Shown: piece by piece, positions 1 through 6,951 of the stretch
Layout: each line of letters begins with the position of its first letter
Numbering within the stretch: position 1 is the stretch's first letter
Assembly: GCA_029946045.1 (NCBI GenBank)
Contig: JAQSDS010000414.1
Location: 1 to 15,225 of the forward strand
Length of the DNA stretch: 15,225 nucleotides
Source of the DNA: Rhodoferax sp.
GTDB taxonomy: Bacteria > Pseudomonadota > Gammaproteobacteria > Burkholderiales > Burkholderiaceae_C
Reading direction: 5' to 3'
Made by a program: the position numbers and the translations under genes
Notes under the pieces: model-generated
Databases searched by the model: none
What the model was told of the DNA's origin: nothing
The model's input: the letters and a program-made list of their open reading frames with translations, nothing else

Positions 1-405
1 GCGCTGCGGCCAGCCAAAGGCGTTTTGCACACCCACCATAAGCAGCAGCAAGGACAGGCCAATCACCACCTCGGGCATCACCAGCGGGGCGTTGACCATG
101 CCAGAAAACAGCGTACGCCCGGTAAAACGGCGATAACGCACCAGCACAAAAGCGGCAAACGTGGCCAGCACGGCCGAGGCCACGCCGGCGGCAGTGGCCA
201 CCTGGAGCGACAGCCAGAAACCGTCAACGATCTTGGTGTCGCGCGTGAGCGCTTCGTACCAGCGCAGCGAGAAGCCAGTAAACACCGCGTCCTGGCGCGT
301 GCTGTTGAAGGAAAACACCACCATAAAAAACAGTGGCATGTACAAGAACAGAAAGGTCAAACCCATCCAAAACTTGCCGAAATATTTTTCGAGAAAGCGA
401 TTCAT
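1..405 (-). CDS. potI: Putrescine ABC transporter permease, PotI-like (3' part cut by window start)
   Basis: Inner-membrane permease subunit that pairs with the PotH-like protein to form the channel of a polyamine (probably putrescine) importer. The 135 visible residues start MNRFLEKYFGKFWMGL and contain a first membrane segment at about 14-36, a second at about 70-92, and the stretch NAPLVMPEVVIGLSLLLL at about 104-121, which closely resembles E. coli PotI. The family is about 280 residues, so roughly the C-terminal half, including the EAA loop that docks on the ATPase, lies outside the window. The ATG at 403-405 has GAAGGG six bases upstream. It is the last visible gene of the minus-strand cluster and is separated from potH by a 132-base repeat-bearing gap. 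Polyamine specificity is inferred from family resemblance and neighbours. Confidence 0.93.
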   Translation of the reverse strand, partial: MNRFLEKYFGKFWMGLTFLFLYMPLFFMVVFSFNSTRQDAVFTGFSLRWYEALTRDTKIVDGFWLSLQVATAAGVASAVLATFAAFVLVRYRRFTGRTLFSGMVNAPLVMPEVVIGLSLLLLMVGVQNAFGWPQR

Positions 406-464
406 TGCAAACCCTTCAAAAATGCCATGTCATAGCCGCTGGCAAAGCAGGACAAGTCGGCCAG

Positions 465-540
465 AACGTCGCAGAACCGGCTTTGCCGGGCTGCGGACGT
501 TGCCCCCTTGGGGGGTGACGCAAAGCGGCGCAGGGGGTCA
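465..540 (-). repeat. REP-like palindromic element between potH and potI
   Basis: The 132 bases between potH and potI hold two dyads. Bases 465-501 form an imperfect hairpin: AACGTC, GCAG and CCGGC pair with GCCGG, CTGC and GACGTT around a TTT loop, with small bulges. Bases 503-515 read CCCCCTTGGGGGG. A GGGGGTGACG/GGGGGTCA near-repeat follows, and the potH stop codon (538-540) is its last three bases. The structure resembles the short palindromic elements scattered at gene ends in Comamonadaceae genomes; that membership is from memory. It could stabilise the upstream mRNA or lower potI expression. There is no T-tract, so a simple intrinsic terminator is unlikely. Confidence 0.6.
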
Positions 541-1443
541 CTCTTGTTCACCGGTATAGTGGTAGTAAATGGCCAAGGGCACGACGATGAGACCAATCAT
601 CACCACCGCCAGCGCCGTGGCGCGCGGCCAGTTGTTGCTGGTGAACATTTCGTCCCAGACCACCCGACCGATCATGATGTTCTCGGGACCACCGAGCAGC
701 GACGGGATCACAAACTCGCCCACCGACGGAATGAAAACCAGCATGAAGCCGGCGATGATGCCCGCTTTGGACAGCGGCACCGTGATCAGCCAGAACGCCT
801 TAAACGGCGAAGCACCCAGGTCATGGGCCGCCTCCAGCAAGCGGAAGTCCATCTTGACCAGGTTGGCGTAGAGCGGCAGCACCATGAAGGGCAGGTACAC
901 ATAGGTCATGCCCACCAGCATCGAGACGTTGGTGTAGAGCATCTGCAAGGGTTCCTGAATCAAACCCAAAGCCATCAGCAACTGATTGATCACGCCCTGA
1001 TCGGCCAGAATGCCTTTCCAGGCATAGACCCGCAGCAAAAAGGAGGTCCAGAACGGCAGCATCACCATCATCAGCAGTGCCGGACGCACACTGGGTTTGG
1101 CGCGAGCAATGAAATACGAGAACGGGTAGCCAATCAGCAGGCACAACAGCGCCGTGCACAGCGCATACCAGATCGAGCGCACATAGGCTTCAATATAGAT
1201 GGTCTTAAACAGCAACCCATCGTCACCGGTACGAAAAATCGACCAGTAGTTTTCGTACTTGAGCTTGAGCAAGCCGGTGCTGGAATCCCAGATGGGTTTG
1301 AATGGCGAGATGTCGTTGCCCATGTCGACAAAGCTGATGTACAGCAAAATCAGAAACGGGAACAGAAAGAACAGAATCAGCCAGACAAAGGGCACGCCGA
1401 TGACAAAGCGCTTGCCGGGCATCGTGAAACTTGACAGGGCCAT
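538..1443 (-). CDS. potH: Putrescine ABC transporter permease, PotH-like
   Basis: Inner-membrane permease of the polyamine importer, partner of PotI. The 301 residues match the usual family length closely. Hydrophobic segments lie at about 13-35, 90-113, 120-140, 171-195, 226-246 and 275-296, giving the expected six helices. The EAA loop that contacts the ATPase is clear at about 204-223 (EAAHDLGASPFKAFWLITVP). A long periplasmic stretch between the first two helices (about 40-85) is typical of PotB/PotH proteins. The ATG at 1441-1443 is preceded by GAGGAG five bases away, and that ribosome-binding site overlaps the potG stop codon, which indicates tight translational linkage. The stop codon is embedded in the palindromic element that precedes potI. 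Confidence 0.95.
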   Translation of the reverse strand: MALSSFTMPGKRFVIGVPFVWLILFFLFPFLILLYISFVDMGNDISPFKPIWDSSTGLLKLKYENYWSIFRTGDDGLLFKTIYIEAYVRSIWYALCTALLCLLIGYPFSYFIARAKPSVRPALLMMVMLPFWTSFLLRVYAWKGILADQGVINQLLMALGLIQEPLQMLYTNVSMLVGMTYVYLPFMVLPLYANLVKMDFRLLEAAHDLGASPFKAFWLITVPLSKAGIIAGFMLVFIPSVGEFVIPSLLGGPENIMIGRVVWDEMFTSNNWPRATALAVVMIGLIVVPLAIYYHYTGEQE

Positions 1444-1448
1444 GACTG

Positions 1449-1454
1449 CTCCTC
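1449..1454 (-). promoter_or_regulatory. potH ribosome-binding site overlapping the potG stop
   Basis: On the minus strand GAGGAG lies five bases before the potH ATG. It begins inside the TGA of potG (1453-1455), leaving only nine bases between the two genes. This supports the potH start chosen and coupled translation of the ATPase and first permease. Confidence 0.75.
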
Positions 1455-2553
1455 AGTCGCGCAGCACAATGCCGGCGCCGTCATGCCACCAGAAATACAC
1501 ATCATCTTCCCAGGTGATGTTGCTGAGCTCGTGGCGCGAGGTGTTGGCCTCGGTGATCTTGACCCGGGTGCCGTCAGAGGCTTTGACGATGAAGGAGTTG
1601 TAGGAGCCAAAGTAGGCGATTTCTTTGACTTTGCCCGAGAACAGGTTATGCGCAAGGTCGGGGCGCTCCTTGCTGATTTCAATTTTCTCGGGGCGCACCG
1701 CAATGGCCACCGGCATGTTCAGGGCACCGCTGACGCCGTGACCCACATGAATCTCACCAATGGCCGTCTGAACGGCGCAGCGGTCGGGCTGGTCGACGCT
1801 GAGCTTGCCGTCAAACAGGTTCACGTTGCCAATAAAGTCAGCCACAAAACGGTTGGCCGGATGCTCATACACCTCTTCGGGCGAACCCACCTGCAGCACC
1901 CTGCCCTTGCTCATGACCGCAATGCGGCCCGCCATGGTCATGGCTTCTTCCTGGTCATGGGTCACCATGACACAGGTCACGCCCACTTTTTCGATGATAT
2001 TGACGAGTTCAAACTGGGTCTGCTCACGCAGTTTTTTGTCAAGCGCGCCCAGCGGCTCGTCGAGCAGCAGCACCTTGGGTTTCTTGGCCAGGCTGCGTGC
2101 CAGCGCCACCCGCTGCTGCTGACCGCCCGACAACTGGTGCGGCTTGCGCTTGGCGTAGGGCGTCAACTGCACCAGGTCGAGCATTTCACCGACGCGCTGT
2201 TTGATGTCCTTGCTGGGCAAACCCTCGCGCTTGAGCCCAAAGGCGATGTTCTCAAAGATGTCCAGATGCGGGAACAGGGCATAGGACTGGAACATCATGT
2301 TGAACGGGCGCTCGTAGGGTGCGAGCTTGGCCACATCCTGGCCACCCAGCAAGATGCGCCCGGAAGTCGGGGTCTCGAAACCCGCCAGCATGCGCAGCAA
2401 AGTGGACTTGCCGCAACCCGAACTGCCCAGCAAAGCAAAGATTTCACCTTTACTAATGGACAGGTTGACCTCATCGACTGCCAGTGATTCATCGAAACGC
2501 TTGACCAGCTTTTCGGTCACAAGATAGTCTTTTTTGGTACCCGCATCAGCCAT
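1453..2553 (-). CDS. potG: Polyamine ABC transporter ATP-binding protein, PotG/PotA-like
   Basis: Cytoplasmic ATPase that powers polyamine import. With the ATG at 2551-2553 the protein has 366 residues (MADAGTKKDY...). The nucleotide-binding domain shows Walker A GSSGCGKST at about 43-51, Q-loop glutamine at about 89, ABC signature LSGGQQQR at about 141-148, Walker B VLLLDEP at about 161-167 and the switch histidine in VTHDQEEA at about 199. The C-terminal third (about 240-366) is the TOBE-type regulatory domain of PotA/PotG proteins. An in-frame TTG two codons upstream would give 368 residues, but the AAAGG at 2561-2565 is seven bases from the ATG and only one from the TTG, so I prefer the ATG. 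It follows potF after a 93-base gap holding a terminator-like hairpin, and potH follows after nine bases. Confidence 0.96.
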   Translation of the reverse strand: MADAGTKKDYLVTEKLVKRFDESLAVDEVNLSISKGEIFALLGSSGCGKSTLLRMLAGFETPTSGRILLGGQDVAKLAPYERPFNMMFQSYALFPHLDIFENIAFGLKREGLPSKDIKQRVGEMLDLVQLTPYAKRKPHQLSGGQQQRVALARSLAKKPKVLLLDEPLGALDKKLREQTQFELVNIIEKVGVTCVMVTHDQEEAMTMAGRIAVMSKGRVLQVGSPEEVYEHPANRFVADFIGNVNLFDGKLSVDQPDRCAVQTAIGEIHVGHGVSGALNMPVAIAVRPEKIEISKERPDLAHNLFSGKVKEIAYFGSYNSFIVKASDGTRVKITEANTSRHELSNITWEDDVYFWWHDGAGIVLRD

Positions 2554-2587
2554 GGTCAAACCTTTGGTTCAGCAAAACGCATTACAT

Positions 2588-2624
2588 AAAAAAGGGCTGC
2601 TCATACCTTGCGTACAAACAGCCC
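2588..2624 (-). terminator. Terminator-like hairpin between potF and potG
   Basis: Read on the minus strand just after potF, GGGCTG (complement of 2619-2624) pairs perfectly with CAGCCC (complement of 2594-2599) across a 19-base loop and is followed at once by six T residues (A-tract 2588-2593). This is the layout of an intrinsic terminator, weakened by the short stem and long loop. A second small stem (CCTTG with CAAGG, 2624-2640) abuts it. Because potG follows without an obvious new promoter, it probably acts as a partial attenuator, so that binding protein is made in excess over the ATPase and permeases. Confidence 0.6.
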
Positions 2625-2646
2625 CTTGGCTTCGTCAAGGCCAGGT

Positions 2647-3810
2647 TTACTTGCCTTTTTTGAAGCTGTTGTAGGCGTTGGCCATGGCTTCGCGCGCTTC
2701 GTTGCTGAAGCTGCTCGGTGGGATCATCTTGGCAAAGTAATCGGCCTCGACAAAGATGGTTTTGTTGCCGGCAATTTCCGGCTTGATCAGCGCCAGACCC
2801 GCCTTGTTGGCCGTGGGGTAGTTCATTTCGTTGCTCATGCGGGCAGCGTTTTCGGCACGCAGATAGAAGTCAATGAAGGCGTGGGCGTTGTTGGGGTGCT
2901 TGGCGTCCTTGGTGATGGCCATGGTGTCAAAGAAAATCAAGGCACCGGTGCTTGGCAACAGCGCTGCGATCTCGTCCGTGGACTTGTTCTCTTTGGCACG
3001 TTTGGCAGCAATGTTCATGTCACCCGACCAGCCAATGGCCACGCAGGCTTTGCCGCCAGCGACGTCGTCGATCATGGTCGAACTGAAGATGCGCACATCC
3101 TTGCGCACCTTGGCCAGCATCTCGGTAGCCAGCTTGTAGTCAGCCGGGTCATTGGAGTAAGCGTCCTTGCCAATGTAGTGCAGCGCCACAGGAATGATCT
3201 CGGTGGGAGAGTCCAGGTAGGCAATGCCGCAGGATTTCAGCTTGCTGGTGTACTCGGGCTTGAACACCAGGTCCCAGGCGTTTTCAGGCATCGGCGTTTT
3301 GCCCAGAGCCTTGGCCACTTTGGTCTTGTTGACGCCAACCGTGGTAAAGCCCCAGGCCCAGGGCACCAGGTGCTTGTTGTTGGGGTCGGTCTTGGCCGAC
3401 AGCGTGGCCATGATCGGAGCGTCAAGATTGTTTAGGTTAGGAATCTTGGACTTGTCGAGGGGCTGCAGCAAGCCGCCTTCAATTTGAGGCTTGGCAAACA
3501 CCGAGCCGGGCACCACGATGTCGTAGCCCGAATTGCCGGCCACCAGCTTGGCGTGCAGGGCCTCGTTGGTCTCAAAGGTGTCGTAATTCACCTTGATCCC
3601 GGTTTCTTTCTCAAAGGTGGCGATCATGCCCTCTGGAACATAGTCGGCCCAGTTGTAGATGTTGAGCACTTTTTCTTCGGCGTTGACCGGCGCGGCAGCG
3701 GGCGCGCTGGCCACCGGGGCGGGAGCGGCCACGGGCGGCTCCTCTTTTTTGCCACAGCCTGCCAGAACGATGGCGGAGAGCGCAAACGACCAAAGGTATT
3801 TTTTCATCAT
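2647..3810 (-). CDS. potF: Polyamine-binding lipoprotein, PotF-like periplasmic substrate-binding protein
   Basis: Captures the polyamine and delivers it to the PotGHI transporter. The 387 residues start with a lipoprotein signal: MMKK, a hydrophobic stretch and the lipobox LAGC at 16-19, so Cys19 should be lipidated. An Ala/Pro-rich linker follows (about 25-45). The mature domain aligns with E. coli PotF: NIYNWADY (50-57), LKSCGIAYLDSPTE (191-204), VAIGWSGD (257-264) and ALIFFD (290-295). The counterparts of PotF ligand residues W37, D39, E185, W244, D247 and D278 are W54, D56, E204, W261, D264 and D295, all present; S38 is replaced by alanine (A55). Putrescine is therefore the likely ligand, while spermidine cannot be excluded. 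ATG at 3808-3810 has GGAG seven bases upstream. Classical PotF is a soluble protein, so the lipid anchor is a notable difference. Confidence 0.95.
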   Translation of the reverse strand: MMKKYLWSFALSAIVLAGCGKKEEPPVAAPAPVASAPAAAPVNAEEKVLNIYNWADYVPEGMIATFEKETGIKVNYDTFETNEALHAKLVAGNSGYDIVVPGSVFAKPQIEGGLLQPLDKSKIPNLNNLDAPIMATLSAKTDPNNKHLVPWAWGFTTVGVNKTKVAKALGKTPMPENAWDLVFKPEYTSKLKSCGIAYLDSPTEIIPVALHYIGKDAYSNDPADYKLATEMLAKVRKDVRIFSSTMIDDVAGGKACVAIGWSGDMNIAAKRAKENKSTDEIAALLPSTGALIFFDTMAITKDAKHPNNAHAFIDFYLRAENAARMSNEMNYPTANKAGLALIKPEIAGNKTIFVEADYFAKMIPPSSFSNEAREAMANAYNSFKKGK

Positions 3811-3849
3811 GAAAACACTCCGATAAAGGAAAAAAGGGAAAAAGGAAAC

Positions 3850-3866
3850 GCTAGTTTAAGTCTAGC
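3850..3866 (-). promoter_or_regulatory. Weak hairpin in the spuC-potF gap
   Basis: In the 91-base gap between the aminotransferase and potF, GCTAG (3850-3854) and CTAGC (3862-3866) form a 5-bp stem with a 7-base loop. On the minus strand a T/C-rich run (complement of about 3825-3849) follows it. It could be a weak terminator or pause site that separates the catabolic genes from the transporter genes, or it could simply lie in the potF leader. I see no convincing sigma-70 promoter here. Confidence 0.3.
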
Positions 3867-3901
3867 AAAAACCACACCAGGCAATTTTTTGAAGCGCGCG
3901 C

Positions 3902-5311
3902 TTAAATCAGCCCTTTTTGGGTCAATTCCTGTTGCGTCAGGTCCAAAGCCTGTCGAATCAGGCGCATCATCTCGTCGATGTCGGCATGGGTCATGGTCAA
4001 CGGTGGTGCAATGATCATGCGGTCACCCACCGCGCGCATGACCAGGCCGTTCTGGAAACAATGGCGCCGGCACATCATGCCAACCGACAAGTCTTGCGAA
4101 AAACGCGCCTTGGTAAGTTTGTTTTTGACCAGCACCAGGCCTGCGGTCAGGCCACAGGTTTCGGCCACACCCACCAGCGGGTGTTCGGCAATGGCCTCGA
4201 AACACCTGGCGAGGTAGGGGCCGGTGTCGTCCCTGACGCGTTGCGGCAGTTGTTCGCTTTCCATGATGTCGAGGTTGGCCAGCGCCACGGCACAGGCCAC
4301 CGGGTGGCCACTGTAGGTGTAGCCATGGTTGAATTCGCCGCCCTTCTCAATCAGCACCTTGGCCACGCGGTTGCCAACCATGACGCCACCGAGCGGAATG
4401 TAGCCGCTGGTGACGGCCTTGGCAAAGGTCACCAGATCAGGCTTGTATCCAAATTTTTCATAGGCGAACCAGTGCCCAAGGCGACCAAAGGCGCAAATCA
4501 CCTCGTCGCTGATGAGCAGGATGCCGTATTTGTCAACAATGCGCTGGATTTCGGGCCAGTAGCTGGCGGGCGGAATGATGACCCCGCCGGCGCCCTGGAT
4601 GGGTTCGGCAATAAACGCAGCCACCTTGTCGGCACCCAAGGCCAGAATTTTTTCTTCCAGCCAGCCCGCGGCGCGCACGCCAAACGCATCGGCGCTTTCG
4701 CCTGGCAAGCCGTTTTCGAAAAAGTAGGGCTGCTCGATGTGCGTGATATTGGGAATGGGCAGGTCGCCCTGCGCGTGCATGCCGCTCATGCCGCCCAGCG
4801 AGGCACCAGCCATGGTGCTGCCGTGGTAGGCGTTGTTGCGGCTGATGATGACCTTGCGCTGCGGTTGCCCCAGCAGGTCCCAGTAGCGGCGCACCATGCG
4901 CACATTGGAGTCGTTGCTCTCGGAGCCGCTGCTCGAATAAAACACATGCTCAAAAGTACGGTCACCCACCTTGGGCGCCAGCGCCGCCAGCCGCGCCGCG
5001 AGCTTGACGGCAGGCACGTTGGTGGTCTGGAAAAAGCTGTTGTAAAACGGCAGCGTCATCATCTGGTCAAAGGCGGCTTGCGCCAGCGCCTGGCGGCCAT
5101 AACCAACGTTGACGCACCACAGGCCGCTCATCGCATCGAGCAGTTTTGCGCCTTCGGAATCCCAGACGTAAATGCCTTCAGACTTGACAATGACACGCGC
5201 ACCACGGGTGGCCAGGTCGCCATGGTCGGTGAACGGATGGATGAAATGCGCGCTGTCCAGGGCCTGGATTTCCTGGGTGGACAGGGTCTGGGAAGAGATC
5301 AAAGCGGTCAT
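3902..5311 (-). CDS. spuC: Class III PLP aminotransferase, SpuC-like putrescine:pyruvate transaminase
   Basis: Probably transfers the terminal amino group of putrescine (or of gamma-glutamylputrescine) to pyruvate, giving the corresponding aldehyde on the way to GABA. The 469 residues are normal for the family. PLP-binding features are complete: GSE at 129-131 for the phosphate, YHG at 162-164, acidic residues in AEPIQGAGG (E236) and ISDEVICAFGR (D269), and the Schiff-base lysine K298 in TFAKAVTSGYIPLGG. The C-terminal block NGLVMRAVGDRMIIAPPL matches SpuC-type enzymes closely. The ATG at 5309-5311 has AAGGA eight bases upstream. It lies between the gamma-glutamylputrescine synthetase homologue and the binding protein, as in Pseudomonas spuBCD. 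Related omega-transaminases accept many amines, so the exact substrate is inferred from context. Confidence 0.92.
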   Translation of the reverse strand: MTALISSQTLSTQEIQALDSAHFIHPFTDHGDLATRGARVIVKSEGIYVWDSEGAKLLDAMSGLWCVNVGYGRQALAQAAFDQMMTLPFYNSFFQTTNVPAVKLAARLAALAPKVGDRTFEHVFYSSSGSESNDSNVRMVRRYWDLLGQPQRKVIISRNNAYHGSTMAGASLGGMSGMHAQGDLPIPNITHIEQPYFFENGLPGESADAFGVRAAGWLEEKILALGADKVAAFIAEPIQGAGGVIIPPASYWPEIQRIVDKYGILLISDEVICAFGRLGHWFAYEKFGYKPDLVTFAKAVTSGYIPLGGVMVGNRVAKVLIEKGGEFNHGYTYSGHPVACAVALANLDIMESEQLPQRVRDDTGPYLARCFEAIAEHPLVGVAETCGLTAGLVLVKNKLTKARFSQDLSVGMMCRRHCFQNGLVMRAVGDRMIIAPPLTMTHADIDEMMRLIRQALDLTQQELTQKGLI

Positions 5312-5359
5312 GGTGGTCGTCCTTGAGTCAACAATGAATGGTTAAAAAAATGGCGCGTT

Positions 5360-5460
5360 ATTCCGTTTCCAAATCATTTGTGTCTAGGCGCGAAGCCGCA
5401 GGCAGTGCTGTAGCACGACAAGGCGAAGCAACAACGACACGGATGATTTAGAAATGGAAT
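5360..5460. repeat. Long inverted repeat between spuB-like and spuC-like genes
   Basis: Two 25-base arms, 5360-5384 and 5436-5460, are inverted copies agreeing at 21 of 25 positions; the outermost seven bases of the left arm are ATTCCGT and the right arm ends ATGGAAT. Between them lie a small dyad GTGC-TGTA-GCAC (5405-5416... centred near 5410) and two direct GCGAAGC copies. The right arm touches the stop codon of the synthetase gene (5460-5462). All four arm differences are transitions that allow G-U pairs on one strand or the other, so a long RNA stem is expected. It looks like a dispersed intergenic palindromic repeat. There is no T-tract; a role in RNA stability or partial termination is inference. 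Confidence 0.7.
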
Positions 5461-6827
5461 TACACGTGCAACAACAGGTGCTCGCGCTCCCAGGGCGAAA
5501 TCACTTTCATGAATTCGTCGAACTCAAGCTCCTTGATTTCCGAATACACGGTGATGAATTCCTTGCCCAGCACCTCGTGCAGATCTGACTCGCGGCGCAG
5601 CCAGTCAAGGGCCTCACCCAGACTGCGCGGCAGGGCGTAGGGTGACAGGTAGGCGTCGCCCCGCATTTCGGCCTTGGGCTTGATCTTGTTCTTGAGCCCG
5701 AGGTAGCCGCAGGCCATGGTCATGGCCAGGGCGACGTAGGGGTTGGCGTCGGCGCCAATGACGCGGTTCTCGACCCGGCGAGCTTCCGGCGATGAAATGG
5801 GTGAGCGAATGCCCACGGTGCGGTTGTCGTAGCCCCATTCGATGTTGATCGGCGCGGCAGTGTTGCGCGACAGGCGGCGGTAGCTGTTGACGTAGGGTGC
5901 CACCAGCACCATGGCCGCCGGAATGTAGCGCTGCAGGCCACCGATGTAGTGCATGAAGGCCTCGGACGGCGTGCCATCCGGGTTGCTGAAGATGTTCTGG
6001 CCGGTGGTGACATCCAGAATGCTCTGGTGCACATGCATGGCGCTGCCAGGTTCACCGGCAATCGGCTTGGCCATGAAGGTGGCGTACATGTCATGGCGCA
6101 AGGCCGATTCACGCACCGTGCGCTTGAAAAAGAACACCTCGTCGGCCAGGCCCAGCGGCTCGGAATGGAAAAAATTGATCTCCATCTGGCCGGCACCAAT
6201 TTCGTGAATCAGCGTGTCGACGTTGAGCTCCATCTTGTCTGAAAAGTCGTAGATTTCCTCGAACAGCGGGTCGAACTCGTTGACCGCATCGATGCTGTAG
6301 GCCTGACGCGAGGTCTCGCTGCGGCCACTGCGGCCAATCGGCGGGCGCAGCAACGTGTTGGGGTCGGTGTTGCGGGCGGTCAGGTAAAACTCCAGCTCGG
6401 GTGCCACGATGGGTTTGAGGCCCTCGGCGGCAAACAGGTCACAGACCCGGCGCAGCACGCTGCGCGGCGCAAACGGCACCAGGTTGCCCTTGTGGTCAAA
6501 ACAGTCGTGAATGACCTGGGCGGTGGGGTCGGTGGCCCAGGGCACAATGCGCACGGTACTGGGGTCGGGGCGCAACTGCATGTCTTTGTCGGTGGGGTCG
6601 ATGACGTCGTAATACGGCCCGCTCTCGGGGAATTCGCCCGTCACACCCATGGCCACGACCGACTGCGGCAGACGCATGCCACGGTCTTCAGTGAACTTGA
6701 CGCGCGGCAAAATCTTGCCTCGTGCCACGCCGGTCAAGTCGGGCACCAGGCACTCCACCTCGGTCACGCGCCGCTCGTTGAGCCATTGCTCCAGATCGTT
6801 GAAATTCATTGACTTCTTGGCATTCAT
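5460..6827 (-). CDS. spuB: Gamma-glutamylputrescine synthetase, glutamine synthetase family (SpuB/PuuA-like)
   Basis: Likely ligates glutamate to putrescine with ATP, the first step of the gamma-glutamylated putrescine pathway. The 455 residues match SpuB/SpuI/PuuA length (about 450-470). The N-terminal beta-grasp includes VECLVPDLTGVARGKILPR (24-42), a PuuA-group variant of the GS start. Metal and nucleotide residues are visible in APELEFYL (E144, E146), HEIGAGQMEINF (E209, E216), GSAMHVHQS (H265, H267), the NTAAPINIEWGYDNR block (322-336) and RRVENR (350-355). The ATG at 6825-6827 has GGAG six bases upstream; an internal ATG at codon 7 lacks an equally good site. It is the first gene of the minus-strand cluster, divergent from a MocR regulator. 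The related glutamylpolyamine and ethanolamine ligases are alternatives; putrescine is favoured by the neighbouring transporter and transaminase. Confidence 0.92.
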   Translation of the reverse strand: MNAKKSMNFNDLEQWLNERRVTEVECLVPDLTGVARGKILPRVKFTEDRGMRLPQSVVAMGVTGEFPESGPYYDVIDPTDKDMQLRPDPSTVRIVPWATDPTAQVIHDCFDHKGNLVPFAPRSVLRRVCDLFAAEGLKPIVAPELEFYLTARNTDPNTLLRPPIGRSGRSETSRQAYSIDAVNEFDPLFEEIYDFSDKMELNVDTLIHEIGAGQMEINFFHSEPLGLADEVFFFKRTVRESALRHDMYATFMAKPIAGEPGSAMHVHQSILDVTTGQNIFSNPDGTPSEAFMHYIGGLQRYIPAAMVLVAPYVNSYRRLSRNTAAPINIEWGYDNRTVGIRSPISSPEARRVENRVIGADANPYVALAMTMACGYLGLKNKIKPKAEMRGDAYLSPYALPRSLGEALDWLRRESDLHEVLGKEFITVYSEIKELEFDEFMKVISPWEREHLLLHV

Positions 6828-6865
6828 GGTTTGCTCCAGGGTGTAACGTGAGGACTATTTTGCGC

Positions 6866-6894
6866 GCTACATCAAAAACCATTGTGCGTGCCAA
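6866..6894 (-). promoter_or_regulatory. Candidate sigma-70 promoter of the spuB-pot cluster
   Basis: On the minus strand TTGGCA (complement of 6889-6894, five of six to the -35 consensus) is followed after 17 bases by TGTAGC (complement of 6866-6871, three of six to the -10). A start near 6860 would give a leader of about 30 bases before the synthetase ATG. The -35 overlaps the inverted repeat described separately, which would suit regulator control. The weak -10 makes this tentative. Confidence 0.3.
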
Positions 6895-6907
6895 ATTGGT
6901 TCACAAT
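6881..6907. promoter_or_regulatory. Inverted repeat, candidate MocR operator in the divergent gap
   Basis: The 124-base gap between the divergent synthetase and regulator genes contains ATTGTG (6881-6886) and CACAAT (6902-6907), a perfect 6-bp inverted pair separated by 15 bases, with CCAAATTGG (6891-6899) nested inside. GCCA-type half motifs recur at about 6890, 6912 and 6928. MocR regulators usually bind direct or inverted repeats in such divergent regions, so this is the best candidate operator. The assignment is positional inference. Confidence 0.45.
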
Positions 6908-6951
6908 CAGAGCCATTTAAACCTCGGCCATGGTGCCACTTTCGCAACGAC

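Noticed and set aside
508..1434. A 308-codon plus-strand reading frame opposite potH
   Set aside because: Shadow of a clear six-helix permease; composition is highly charged and His-rich with no domain.
2554..2559. TTG start for potG two codons before the ATG
   Set aside because: The AAAGG ribosome-binding site would be only one base from the TTG but is seven bases from the ATG.
3917..5326. A 469-codon plus-strand reading frame opposite the aminotransferase gene
   Set aside because: It mirrors the transaminase frame, its translation is His/Gln/Arg-rich with no recognisable domain, and the minus-strand frame has full PLP-enzyme motifs.
6878..6894. Sigma-54 promoter for the polyamine cluster (minus strand TTGGCACG)
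   Set aside because: The -24 element is a perfect match, but the -12 element reads ATGGT with GG where the near-invariant GC should be, and no enhancer-binding activator is nearby.
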